The notes: generated by a model from the letters alone, not told the origin. DNA of 49,848 bases from Verrucomicrobiales bacterium (GCA_002721895.1 PBLV01000053.1:1-49848); one strand, 5' to 3'; shown: positions 8,556-16,616, counted from the first letter of the stretch. Program-made: numbers and translations.

Positions 8556-9797
8556 TTATGATGCTAAATCCTTGATGACGCTCTCGATGATGGCGAGGCC
8601 TTCATCGGCGTCGGCTTGCGATAAATTTAATGGCGGCAACAGGCGAAAGACGCGCGCGCCGGCGGGGATGGTGAGCAGCCCGGCGTCGTGCAGGCGCTCG
8701 ACGATCTGCACAGAGGCTGGCCATTTGCTCTCGGCAAAGGCGGGGATGCCTTCAGCCAGCTCCACGCCAATCATCAGCCCGAGCCCGCGCACTTCCTTGA
8801 GCACGTTGGGATGGGCGTCAATGAGTTGCTGGATGCGGTCGGCCAAATGGTTGCCGAGGTCGACGGCGTTTTGCGCGAGGCTGTCGCGCTCGATGATCTC
8901 CAGCGCCTTGAGAGCGTGCGCACTGACCAGCGGCGTGCCGCCAAACGTCGTGCCGTGCGTGCCGGGGCCGAGGATGTCCTGCAATGGTTCGCTGGCCCAA
9001 ATGGCGCCCATCGGCAGACCGGCGGCGAGGCTTTTGGCCATCGAGCAGGCGTCCGGTGCGAAGTCCGGATGCGTGGCCATGATGGTTTGCCACGCGAAAA
9101 AGTTTCCGGTGCGGAAATGGCCGCATTGCACTTCATCGAGCAACAGCAGGAGGTTGCGTTCGTCACACAGCGCCCGCAGGTCAAGTAGGTACTCGGGTGT
9201 GGCGCAGTGAATGCCGCTTTCGCCTTGGATGGGCTCGACCAGAATGGCGCCGGTGGCGGGCGTAATGGCCTCGCGGATGGCATCGACATCGTCGTAAGGC
9301 ACGTGACGGAAGCCTTCCACTGCGGGCGCAAAGCCTTCCTTCACCTTTTGCTGGCCCGTAGCCGCAATGCCCGCCAACGTGCGACCGTGGAAAGAGCCGA
9401 GCGTGGTGAGGATTTCAAACTGGCCTTCGTCATGCCCGCGCAGTCGCGTGAGTTTGTACAACGCCTCGTTGGCCTCCGCGCCGCTGTTGCAAAAGAAAAT
9501 CTTTCCGCTGCCGCCGGCAAGGGCGACGAGTTTTTCGGCGAGCAATCCCTGCGGTTCGGTGTGGTACAGGTTGGAAACGTGCGTGAGCTTGCCGGCTTGC
9601 TCGGCCAAGGCAGCGGCCAGCTCGGGATGTCCGTGGCCGAGGCACGCGGTGGCAATGCCCGCGCCGAGATCGAGGTACCGCGTGCCATCGGTGGCGAACA
9701 CGTGGCAGCCTTCGCCGTGGGTGAAGGCGAGCGGGAAACGCGAATACGTCGGGATGACGAATGTGTCGGTTCGGGATTTGAGTGGTGAGTCGTTCAT
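8556..9797 (-). CDS. argD: Acetylornithine aminotransferase
   Basis: PLP-dependent class III aminotransferase making N-acetylornithine from the semialdehyde. The protein is 413 residues. The PLP lysine lies in CSMAKSLAAGLPMGAIW; other conserved parts are CNSGAEANEALYKLTR, LVEPIQGESGI and LLLDEVQCGHFRTG. It may also act on succinyl-diaminopimelate in lysine synthesis, as many ArgD enzymes do. It lies between argB, across an 80-bp gap containing an inverted repeat, and argF. Confidence 0.96.
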   Translation of the reverse strand: MNDSPLKSRTDTFVIPTYSRFPLAFTHGEGCHVFATDGTRYLDLGAGIATACLGHGHPELAAALAEQAGKLTHVSNLYHTEPQGLLAEKLVALAGGSGKIFFCNSGAEANEALYKLTRLRGHDEGQFEILTTLGSFHGRTLAGIAATGQQKVKEGFAPAVEGFRHVPYDDVDAIREAITPATGAILVEPIQGESGIHCATPEYLLDLRALCDERNLLLLLDEVQCGHFRTGNFFAWQTIMATHPDFAPDACSMAKSLAAGLPMGAIWASEPLQDILGPGTHGTTFGGTPLVSAHALKALEIIERDSLAQNAVDLGNHLADRIQQLIDAHPNVLKEVRGLGLMIGVELAEGIPAFAESKWPASVQIVERLHDAGLLTIPAGARVFRLLPPLNLSQADADEGLAIIESVIKDLAS

Positions 9798-9806
9798 TTT
9801 TTATTT

Positions 9807-9865
9807 ACCACAGAGGCACAGAGGACACAGAGGGATCATTTTTAAGACCTCTGTGCCTCTGTGGT
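9807..9865. repeat. Perfect 18-bp inverted repeat of CACAGAG type between argB and argD
   Basis: ACCACAGAGGCACAGAGG at 9807-9824 pairs perfectly with its reverse complement at 9848-9865 across a 23-nt loop. The motif is an internally repetitive CACAGAGG series, and a decayed relative lies at 43667-43739. It would form a strong RNA hairpin in the argB-argD transcript and could trim or attenuate it. No U-run follows on the minus strand, so a classical terminator is unlikely. I judge it a dispersed palindromic repeat. Confidence 0.85.
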
Positions 9866-9877
9866 GAAAAGTGGTTT

Positions 9878-10738
9878 TCATTTCACAATCTCCGTCCCGA
9901 CGCCCTTGTCCGTAAAAATCTCCAGCAACACGGCGTGGTTGATGCGGCCGTCGACGAGGGCGACTTTGTCGACGCCGGCGTTGATGGCGGTGACGGCGCT
10001 GTCGACCTTGGGGATCATGCCGCTGGCAATGATGCCGGACTGCTTCAGCGCGTCGACCTCGACGATGTCCAGATGCGAAATGAGCGTGGCGTCATCGGCG
10101 GGGTCGCGCAACAGCCCGGGCACGTCGCTCATGTACACCAGCCGCTTGGCGGCCAGCGCAATGGCGGCCTGCGCGGCGGCCACGTCTGCGTTGCAGTTGT
10201 AAATCTGTCCTTCGACATCGCGCGCGGTGGGGGAGATGACCGGCGTGATGCCCTGCGCGATGCAGTTCTCCAGCGGCGCGGTGTTCACGGCAGTCACTTC
10301 ACCGACGAAACCGTAATCTTCATTGTCAGGCGCATGCCGCGTGCAGGTGAAAATATCCGTGCCGGCAAAGCCCTTGGCCACGCCGCCGAGTGAATTGATG
10401 AGGTCAACAATCTCCGGATTGATTTCCGTCGAGAGCACACGGTCCACAATCTCCACCGTCGCGGCGTCCGTGTAGCGCAGCCCATTGACAAAGCGCGACT
10501 CCACCTCGGCCGCCGCCAGCGCCTTGTTGATGCGCTTGCCGCCGCCGTGCACCACCACCGGATTGATCTCCACTGCCTCGAGGAACACCACGTCCCGCGC
10601 CACGCCCGTGCGCACCGCCTCGTCCGGGCTGTCCATGAAGCTGCCGCCGTACTTCACCACAAACGTCGCCCCCGCAAACCGCTGAATATACGGCAACGCC
10701 TCGAGCAGAGTGTCTGCTTTGGAGATGAGTTCCTGCAT
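9878..10738 (-). CDS. argB: Acetylglutamate kinase
   Basis: Phosphorylates N-acetylglutamate, the second step of arginine synthesis. The 286-residue amino-acid kinase shows FVVKYGGSFMD (phosphate-binding lysine), INPVVVHGGGKRIN, and the C-terminal GMIPKVDSAVTAI. An N-terminal helix (MQELISKADTLLEALPYIQRF) of the type linked to arginine-sensitive hexameric enzymes is present, so feedback inhibition by arginine is plausible. The gene is first of the argB-argD-argF group; 194 bp separate it from the phoU-like gene upstream. Confidence 0.96.
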   Translation of the reverse strand: MQELISKADTLLEALPYIQRFAGATFVVKYGGSFMDSPDEAVRTGVARDVVFLEAVEINPVVVHGGGKRINKALAAAEVESRFVNGLRYTDAATVEIVDRVLSTEINPEIVDLINSLGGVAKGFAGTDIFTCTRHAPDNEDYGFVGEVTAVNTAPLENCIAQGITPVISPTARDVEGQIYNCNADVAAAQAAIALAAKRLVYMSDVPGLLRDPADDATLISHLDIVEVDALKQSGIIASGMIPKVDSAVTAINAGVDKVALVDGRINHAVLLEIFTDKGVGTEIVK

Positions 10739-10932
10739 TATTTGTAGGGGGTTTTGCTGAACGAAACGCCGCCGCGTTGGCGTAAAAATCGGGCCGGAAA
10801 TGTGTCACGATTGCGCCCCATCCCGCAACCAGAAATCCCGGCAAAAATGATTGTTGTGTAAAGGAAATGCAAAGGGCTTGGAGCCGATAGCATCAACTCC
10901 CAAGTTTCCCAATCATTGGTCTCGCCGAAGGC

Positions 10933-11610
10933 TTAATTCTTTTTCTTTTCGGAATACCCAATCCGGTGGAAGGGATTGATAATGCTGGTGACAATGTTTC
11001 GGGAATGGCTGCCAATGCGCTTGAGGAAACGCACATACAGAACCACGGCCGCTGCTTCCGGGGCCTCCAGGTCATCCACTTTGCCCGAGATTATATCATC
11101 GGCCATGTTGTCGCAGTCATCCGAAATTTCCTCCTTGTACTCCTCCATCACCTCCCGTGCGAGATCCTCGTCGCCTTCCCTAAAGGCTTCGATGGCACGG
11201 GTGCTAATCTGGGTTATATGTGCTTCGATTTCCTGCAGTTTGTCCTCCAGACTGCCGGCTTCCAGACGCTTTGGATGGCTGCGGGCAAGGTCATAAATGT
11301 TCTTGGTGTAATCACCGATGCGTTCGATATCGATCACCACACTCACCAGTGCGAGGCCTGAGTTGAGCTGCGTGTCGCTGGAAAGCATCAGGTGCTTCAT
11401 CACTTTTTTGCGCACGTCGCGCTCGGACCGGTTGATCTCCTTGTCCAACGCATAAATGTCCAGATCGATATCCGCCATATCAGAATGGCGCAGCGATTCC
11501 ACCGAGGCAGCGTACATCTTGCTGTCGGTTTCGAGCATTTTACACGCTTCGTCGAAGGCTTGCTGGTAGAGATTGTCTTTTTGAAAGACGCTGATGATTT
11601 CCTTCCACAT
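10933..11610 (-). CDS. PhoU-domain protein
   Basis: Cytoplasmic phosphate-signalling protein of 225 residues made of two three-helix PhoU repeats. Metal-binding-type acidic patterns appear in VVIDIERIGDYTKNIYDLA and in the later LKRIGSHSRNIVTSI. It lies 39 bp downstream of a Na/phosphate symporter gene on the same strand. This pairing is common, with PhoU thought to restrain the transporter. No PstSCAB or PhoR gene is in the window. Confidence 0.9.
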   Translation of the reverse strand: MWKEIISVFQKDNLYQQAFDEACKMLETDSKMYAASVESLRHSDMADIDLDIYALDKEINRSERDVRKKVMKHLMLSSDTQLNSGLALVSVVIDIERIGDYTKNIYDLARSHPKRLEAGSLEDKLQEIEAHITQISTRAIEAFREGDEDLAREVMEEYKEEISDDCDNMADDIISGKVDDLEAPEAAAVVLYVRFLKRIGSHSRNIVTSIINPFHRIGYSEKKKN

Positions 11611-11649
11611 AATCAGTGAGTCTAAATGATGTTCTCCAATTTGGCGAAT

Positions 11650-12924
11650 CTATTCGCCGATTTCAGTAGCATTCCCGTCGGTGGCGTTGCCATCAGTTGC
11701 ATTGCTATCCGGTTGTTGCGGCCCATTCGCATCCCCAGATCCGGGCACCGTCTGCTCTTCAGGTGCTTTATCGTCTTTGAGCGCGCCCGAAACTGTTGAC
11801 CACGTCACCAAAATGGGGATGACATAAAACATGAGGATGATCAACACGATCGGAATCACTCGATTGCGCAGGCAAAATTCCGCCAGCCGCTCGGCAATCA
11901 TGACCGGAATGGCACGAATGGGCGCGTAAGGCATGAAGATCAGTGCGCCCGTGCAATTAAATAACATATGCGCAAAAGCCACCGTGGCTCCGGCCACAAT
12001 TTCTGCCGGCACCGGTTGTCCCGGCTCCACCGTCACCGCACTGGCCGCGGCCAAGGCGGCCAATAAACCGGTCATGGTCGTTCCAATGTTGGCCCCGATA
12101 TCGAACGGGAAAATCTGGGGTAAACGCAACACTCCGGCACCCGCCAACGGGATGATTAAGCTGGTGGTGATCGAACTGCTTTGCACCAGCACGGTCAGGA
12201 AAATGCCCACGACAAAGGCGATGGCCGCATTGCGGAAAAGGTAGGCATCGAAGAAGGCCTCCAGTTTTTTCAGCACCAGGCTCTTTAACAGTTTTCCGAT
12301 GGCAAAGAGCATGCAAAAAGTGATCAACACAGAAACCACCAACAGCCAGCCTTCGCCATTAAGCACATCGCCCAGCCATTCGATGGCCGGTTTGGTGGCT
12401 TTCTTGAGGTAATTCTCCGGCTTCGTCACCCCCGTCACATCAATGAAGATGCTGCCTAGATATCCCGCTGCAGTTTTGAGGAATCCAAAAGCGAGCTCCA
12501 ACGGCAACAGGACGGCGACGGTGATGATGTTAAACGTATCGTGCAAAGATGCCGCCGCGAATGCTCTTCGAAACTCCGATTTCCGTGTGATGTGCCCGAG
12601 CGACACGATCTTGGCCGTGACTGTGGTGCCTACATTGGCGCCCATCACCATAAAGATGGCGCCTCCCACATCCACCGCACCCGCCGCCACCAAGCCCACA
12701 ATCAGGCTGGTGGTAGTTGATGAACTTTGCACAATGGTGGTTGCCAAAATGCCGATGAATAACCCTACAACCGGCGATTTCGTGGCTTCCAGCAGCCGCG
12801 CCGCCGTGTCCTTAAACTCCCCTTTAAAGGCAGCCCCCATGCCGCCAATGCCGATTAAAAATAAATAAAGGCAGGCAAAGACACCGAATATTTTTAGGAC
12901 AGTAAGGAGTTTCTCGTTTTTCAT
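11650..12924 (-). CDS. Sodium/phosphate cotransporter (NptA type)
   Basis: Inner-membrane Na+-dependent phosphate transporter, 424 residues. It carries the two inverted repeat halves of the Na/Pi family, each with a QSSS motif: TTIVQSSSTTTSLIVG and VLVQSSSITTSLIIP, followed by GANVGTT and GANIGTT respectively. About eight hydrophobic segments are visible. The C-terminus is a hydrophilic acidic tail with repeated NATDG. It forms an operon with the PhoU gene and interrupts the arginine genes, lying between argJ and argB. Confidence 0.93.
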   Translation of the reverse strand: MKNEKLLTVLKIFGVFACLYLFLIGIGGMGAAFKGEFKDTAARLLEATKSPVVGLFIGILATTIVQSSSTTTSLIVGLVAAGAVDVGGAIFMVMGANVGTTVTAKIVSLGHITRKSEFRRAFAAASLHDTFNIITVAVLLPLELAFGFLKTAAGYLGSIFIDVTGVTKPENYLKKATKPAIEWLGDVLNGEGWLLVVSVLITFCMLFAIGKLLKSLVLKKLEAFFDAYLFRNAAIAFVVGIFLTVLVQSSSITTSLIIPLAGAGVLRLPQIFPFDIGANIGTTMTGLLAALAAASAVTVEPGQPVPAEIVAGATVAFAHMLFNCTGALIFMPYAPIRAIPVMIAERLAEFCLRNRVIPIVLIILMFYVIPILVTWSTVSGALKDDKAPEEQTVPGSGDANGPQQPDSNATDGNATDGNATEIGE

Positions 12925-13260
12925 GGAGAAGGGAGAAATAAAAAAGGCTGCGGATTCTAACTATCCGCTTATATAAAATAGGCCGAACGGCCTGACGGGC
13001 GTTTCACTGGATCAGTCATTAGGGGTTTCACCTGGGCTGCGTTCCAAACGTCGCCGCGGGTTCTACAGGAGTTTCCATATTTTCAAAGAAGAAGTTATCC
13101 CCTGTCCATCCTCATTCAAAAACCGCTGAAAAAAGCCCGGAATGACCGCTCCATATCTCCAGTGAAGGCAAACGCATGGATCGATCAATCGAACCAATAA
13201 ACATCGTCGAAATCCTCGGAGGATTGAAATGCTTTTTCACCTGTTACGATTTGTTCATGA
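12925..13260. other. 336-bp gap between argJ and the Na/Pi transporter; no clear gene
   Basis: No complete reading frame with a good start is present. On the minus strand a frame just after the argJ stop reads like coding sequence (EKAFQSSEDFDDVYWFD, stop at 13185) but has no start codon. Open stretches in other frames follow further downstream. It may be a decayed small gene. The transporter promoter should lie at the 12925-13000 end. Confidence 0.4.
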
Positions 13261-14583
13261 TTAGCCTCCGAGCGATGCGGGGTTGCTGATGTCGCCTTTG
13301 TTGAAGTCCACGTATTCCTCGGTGAGATCGGCGGCGTAAAGGGTGGCTTGGCCGTGGCCGAGGTTGAGGTTGATGTGCAGGTCGAATTCCGCGGGCGCGA
13401 CGGCGGCGCACAGGGTGTCGAAGGACGTCCGCGTGGGCCGGCCTTTCTTCAGGGAGTGGGTGAGTTTTTTTGAGCCGGGGGCGCTGTAGGCGATGTCGAC
13501 TTTTTCTTCAACGACCTTCGCGGCCGAATAGCCGAGCGCATCGATGATCCGGCCCCAGTTGGGGTCGCCGCCATTCCAGCTGGTCTTTACCAATGCACTA
13601 TTGCCCACGGCGCGGGCGGCGGCGTCGGCATCCTTTTGAGTTTTCGCACCGCGCACGCGGACGGTGACCAGCCGCGTGACGCCTTCGCCATCGCGCGCGA
13701 TCATCTTGGCCAGCTCGAGGCACACGTGATTGAGCACGGCCTGAAATGTTTTCAAATCCTTCGCGCTGAGCTTGCCGTTGCCGGCGAGGCCGTTGGCGAG
13801 GAGCAGCACGGTGTCGTTGGTGCTCATGTCGCCGTCGACGGTGATGCAATTGAAACTGCTGGCGACCGCTTCGCGCAAACAACGCCGCAACACGCCGGCG
13901 GGAATCTTAGCGTCGGTTGTGAGATACGCGAGCATCGTGGCGTGGAGGGGCAGGCTTGCAGGGCGCGCGCCGGTGGGGCTCATGCCGGGCTGGATCATCC
14001 CCGCGCCCTTGGCGATACCGCCGAGTCGCACGGTTTTTCCGCCGAGTTTAAATTCCACGGCGATTTCTTTCGCGCGCGTGTCGCTGGTCATGATCGCCTC
14101 GGCGGCGTGATGCGCGGCCGTGGGCGAGTCGTCCAGTTCCCTGACAATTTGCCGGATGCCGGCGCGGATATTCGGCATCGGCAGCTCCAGCCCAATCCGC
14201 CCCGTGCTGCCCACGAGCACATCCTCCGGTTGCAGTAACAATTCTTCGGCGAGTAGCGCCGCCATTTCTTGCGCATCCTTTAGCCCGCGAGGGCCGGTAC
14301 AGGCGTTGGCGTTGCCGGAGTTGACGACGACCGCCTGCGCTTTGCCTTTGTTGCGCGCGAGATGATCCACGCACACTTTCACCGGCGCGGCACAGATTTG
14401 GTTGGTCGTAAACATCCCCGCCGCCGTGGCCGGCACTTCGGAGACAATCACAGCGAGATCGCGTTTCTGGCCTTTGTCGCTGCCCTTGCCGGTGCCGAGG
14501 CGTTTCACATCACAAAACAACCCGGCCGACAGGAAACCCTGCGGGGCAACAATGGAACCATCAATGGAATGAAAAGACTTCAT
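13261..14583 (-). CDS. argJ: Bifunctional ornithine acetyltransferase / N-acetylglutamate synthase
   Basis: Recycles the acetyl group from N-acetylornithine to glutamate, and possibly makes acetylglutamate from acetyl-CoA. The 440-residue precursor should self-cleave before the nucleophile Thr216 in HATMLAYLTTDA. Conserved parts are VVVNSGNANACTG, GSTGRIG, KGAGMIQPGM and ITVDGDMSTNDTV. Oddly, about 13 residues (SPTGARPASLPLH) separate GM from ATML, where the usual form runs directly as NMATML. The reading frame is intact on both sides, so this looks like a real insertion near the cleavage site. It is the only acetylglutamate-forming gene seen here. It is separated from argB by the phosphate genes. 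Confidence 0.95.
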   Translation of the reverse strand: MKSFHSIDGSIVAPQGFLSAGLFCDVKRLGTGKGSDKGQKRDLAVIVSEVPATAAGMFTTNQICAAPVKVCVDHLARNKGKAQAVVVNSGNANACTGPRGLKDAQEMAALLAEELLLQPEDVLVGSTGRIGLELPMPNIRAGIRQIVRELDDSPTAAHHAAEAIMTSDTRAKEIAVEFKLGGKTVRLGGIAKGAGMIQPGMSPTGARPASLPLHATMLAYLTTDAKIPAGVLRRCLREAVASSFNCITVDGDMSTNDTVLLLANGLAGNGKLSAKDLKTFQAVLNHVCLELAKMIARDGEGVTRLVTVRVRGAKTQKDADAAARAVGNSALVKTSWNGGDPNWGRIIDALGYSAAKVVEEKVDIAYSAPGSKKLTHSLKKGRPTRTSFDTLCAAVAPAEFDLHINLNLGHGQATLYAADLTEEYVDFNKGDISNPASLGG

Positions 14584-14684
14584 CTGTGGAAAACAGCGGC
14601 GGGGAATCGAAATAGAAAAAACCCGGCGCAGCGCTAGCGGCTGCGTCGACGAACGGACTTGTGTTTCGTCTTGTGGGTCATGCG

Positions 14685-14966
14685 ATGGGCGGATTCAAAC
14701 AGGATGAATGGAGAGTGTCAACGGAAATGGATGTTTGCCTGAAAGTCCGGGAATTTATGCGTATGAAATATGCTGTCTCTGAAAAAACCTTCACAAAACT
14801 CGCAACAGACCGGCGGTGGCACGCCATGAATCCTGCTGATGCTGTGGACATGCTCAAGCGCGAGTACACCAAGCGCAGTACGGTGGCCAAGAGGCAGTGG
14901 ATTGTTCAGAACGCACCCGAACTAATCGAGGAGTACAAGAAGCTCTTGAGGCAGGAGGGGCGTTAG
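14685..14966 (+). CDS. Small hypothetical protein
   Basis: A 93-residue soluble, charged protein of unknown function and no recognised domain; it contains FMRMKYAVSEKTFTKLATD and a helical C-terminus ending ELIEEYKKLLRQEGR. GTG 14661 or ATG 14727 are alternative starts; 14685 has a GTGGG about 7 nt upstream. Its last 25 bases are repeated at 15847-15871 as part of a duplication that includes the neighbouring LRR gene. It ends 4 nt from the convergent LRR gene. Confidence is moderate because nothing outside codon pattern and frame length supports it. Confidence 0.5.
   Translation: MGGFKQDEWRVSTEMDVCLKVREFMRMKYAVSEKTFTKLATDRRWHAMNPADAVDMLKREYTKRSTVAKRQWIVQNAPELIEEYKKLLRQEGR
14942..14966. repeat. 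25-bp direct repeat, copy 1
   Basis: Identical to 15847-15871. It lies just downstream of the first LRR gene (minus strand) and encodes the last residues of the plus-strand small gene. With the duplicated promoters it marks a duplicated LRR unit. Confidence 0.85.
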
Positions 14967-14970
14967 GGGG

Positions 14971-15807
14971 TTACTGGGTGGCGTTGCTGACGATTCTGCA
15001 CTTGGGCAACGCCTTCTGTAATTCAGCCACACCCGCTTTGGTGATTTGGGTGGAGGACAAGTTAAGTCCCAAGAGCTCCTGTAACTTGGCCACCTCCTTG
15101 AGACCCGCGTCGGTGACTTGGGTGTCGGTCAAGTAAAGCGATTTGAGCTTCTTCAACTTGGCCACCTCCTTGAGGCCCACGTCGGTGATTTTGGTGCGGG
15201 CCAAGTTAAGCCGTGTGAGCTGCTTCAACTTGGCAATATCCTTAAGACTCGCGTCGGTGATGGTGGTGCCGGTCAAGTAAAGCCGTGTGAGCTGCTTCAA
15301 CTTGGCCACCTCCTTGAGGCCCACGTCGGTGATTTTGGTGCGGGCCAAGTTAAGCTCTTTGAGCTGTTGCAACTTGGCCACCTCAATGAGGCCCGCGTCG
15401 GTGATTTTGGTGTCGTTCAACCAAAGCGTTTTGAGCTGTTGCAACTTGGCCACTTCCTTGAGACCCACGTCGGTGATTTTGGTGCGCGCCAAGCTAAGCG
15501 CTTCAAGCTTCTGCAACTTGCCCACCTCCTTGAGGCCTGCGTCGGTGATGTTGGTGTCGTCCAATATAAGGTGTTTGAGGTTCTGCAACTTGGCCACCTC
15601 CTTGAGATCCGCGTCGGTGATTTTGGGGCCCCGCAAGTAAAGGCGGGTCACCTTCTCCAAATCCGCCTCGGTGAGTTCGCCTGTGGGTTTCTCGGCCCAC
15701 CTACGAATCTCCTTCTCAACAATGGGGTTGGTAATGAGTGGCTTCTTATCCGCCGCCAAGACGGATTGGCCCAACACCACCGCCAGCACGAGTAAGAGAG
15801 ATTTCAT
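14971..15807 (-). CDS. Secreted leucine-rich-repeat protein
   Basis: 278 residues: signal peptide MKSLLLVLAVVLGQSVLA, then about nine LRRs of 24 residues from residue 45 to the end (consensus KITDVGLKEVAKLxxLxxLxL), and a short cap LPKCRIVSNATQ. At DNA level this is a 72-bp tandem repeat from about 15060 to 15640. The repeats are of the cysteine-free, RI-like type common in PVC secreted proteins and likely make a curved binding surface; no ligand is known. It is preceded by a duplicated promoter at 15808-15843 and has no Shine-Dalgarno sequence. The paralogue upstream at 15804-16544 has 22-residue repeats. Confidence 0.85.
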   Translation of the reverse strand: MKSLLLVLAVVLGQSVLAADKKPLITNPIVEKEIRRWAEKPTGELTEADLEKVTRLYLRGPKITDADLKEVAKLQNLKHLILDDTNITDAGLKEVGKLQKLEALSLARTKITDVGLKEVAKLQQLKTLWLNDTKITDAGLIEVAKLQQLKELNLARTKITDVGLKEVAKLKQLTRLYLTGTTITDASLKDIAKLKQLTRLNLARTKITDVGLKEVAKLKKLKSLYLTDTQVTDAGLKEVAKLQELLGLNLSSTQITKAGVAELQKALPKCRIVSNATQ

Positions 15808-16544
15808 GGCCGGAAGGATACCTGCGCCGTGGCGGGCGTCAATGGGGCTCTTGAGGCAGGAGGGGCGTTAGTTTTGGTCGGCTCCAGCGGACTCGCCGCG
15901 GAGGGTGGGTTTCGGTGGCACGATCGGCGGGCGTGGTTTTTCTTTACGACTAGCTCTATTGCTGACGCCGCTGTGGATTTGCACTTGGGCAACGCCTTTT
16001 TCAGTTCATCAATCTGAGCCCTAGTGAGGGCGGGGTTGTTCATGATATTCAGATACTTTAACTGCGTGAGCTTCTCCAGATCCTTCACGGAGGTTAGTTT
16101 ATTTTTGCTGAGACTCAGAAACCATAACTGCGGAAGCTTCTCCAGACCCTTCACGGAGGTCAGTTGATTATCTTCGAGAGTCAGCGCCTCTAAATTTGTG
16201 AGATTCTCCAGACCTTTCACGGAGGTCAATTTATTGCGCCCAAGTCCCAATCCCTTTAACTGTTTGGATTTCTCTAGTCCCTTTATGTCAGTCAGTTCAT
16301 TGATCCTGAGCCCCAGCACTTTTAACTGCGTGAGTTTCTCCAGAACCTCCGGAATCTCAGTCAGTTGCATGCGGTGAAAGCTCACCGCAGTCACCTTCTC
16401 ATAATCCACCTTGGTGAGTATGCCTGTGGGTTTCTTGAGCTCCTCGCGAATCGCTAACTCAATCGCTGCCTTGGCTTTTGCGCTATTGCCAGAAGCACAA
16501 CCACCAACCAACACCACCGCCATCAAAAGAATCAGAGCTTTCAT
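15804..16544 (-). CDS. LRR lipoprotein, probably frameshifted near its C-terminus
   Basis: Lipoprotein with signal MKALILLMAVVLVGGCASG (lipobox VGGC) and internalin-like LRRs of 22 residues (consensus NKLTSVKGLEKLxxLxxLxL). The LRR domain ends ELKKALPKCK. After that the continuous frame reads an improbable tail whose end (VSFRP) is simply the translated promoter of the next gene. Restoring one base near 15978-15981 gives KCKIHSGVSN, like the usual cap of this family, then a proline-rich tail (KPRPPIVPPKPT) with a stop at 15868. So the intact gene was probably 15868-16544, broken by a one-base loss or a sequencing error. The start at 16544 is set by the lipobox; upstream in-frame codons are promoter sequence. 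Confidence 0.75.
   Translation of the reverse strand: MKALILLMAVVLVGGCASGNSAKAKAAIELAIREELKKPTGILTKVDYEKVTAVSFHRMQLTEIPEVLEKLTQLKVLGLRINELTDIKGLEKSKQLKGLGLGRNKLTSVKGLENLTNLEALTLEDNQLTSVKGLEKLPQLWFLSLSKNKLTSVKDLEKLTQLKYLNIMNNPALTRAQIDELKKALPKCKSTAASAIELVVKKNHARRSCHRNPPSAASPLEPTKTNAPPASRAPLTPATAQVSFRP
15808..15843 (-). promoter_or_regulatory. Predicted leaderless sigma70-type promoter of the first LRR gene
   Basis: On the minus strand TTGACG (15842-15837), a 16-nt spacer, then TATCCT (15820-15815) end 7 nt before the ATG at 15807. Transcription would start at or next to the A of ATG, which fits the lack of a ribosome-binding site. The same arrangement occurs at the second LRR gene with nearly identical sequence. 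Confidence 0.55.
15847..15871. repeat. 25-bp direct repeat, copy 2
   Basis: Identical to 14942-14966, 905 bp away. It includes the restored-frame stop (15868-15870) of the LRR lipoprotein and directly abuts the promoter of the next LRR gene, so it marks the junction of the two duplicated units. Confidence 0.85.
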
Positions 16545-16580
16545 CGCCGGAAGGATACCAGCGCCGTGGCGGGCGTCAAT
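16545..16580 (-). promoter_or_regulatory. Predicted leaderless sigma70-type promoter of the LRR lipoprotein gene
   Basis: TTGACG (16579-16574), a 16-nt spacer, extended minus-10 TGGTATCCT (hexamer 16557-16552), then 7 nt to the ATG at 16544. Near-identical to 15808-15843. Confidence 0.55.
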
Positions 16581-16616
16581 GGAGTCTTTAAACGCCCGCA
16601 TTTAATTAAACGGATT

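Noticed and set aside
10739..10932. Search for a tRNA or riboswitch in the gap between argB and phoU
   Set aside because: No cloverleaf, T-loop pattern or conserved riboswitch core could be made out.
15060..15640. Regular 72-bp repeats that could suggest a CRISPR or satellite array
   Set aside because: They are 24-residue LRRs in frame, with no constant repeat and unique spacer pattern.
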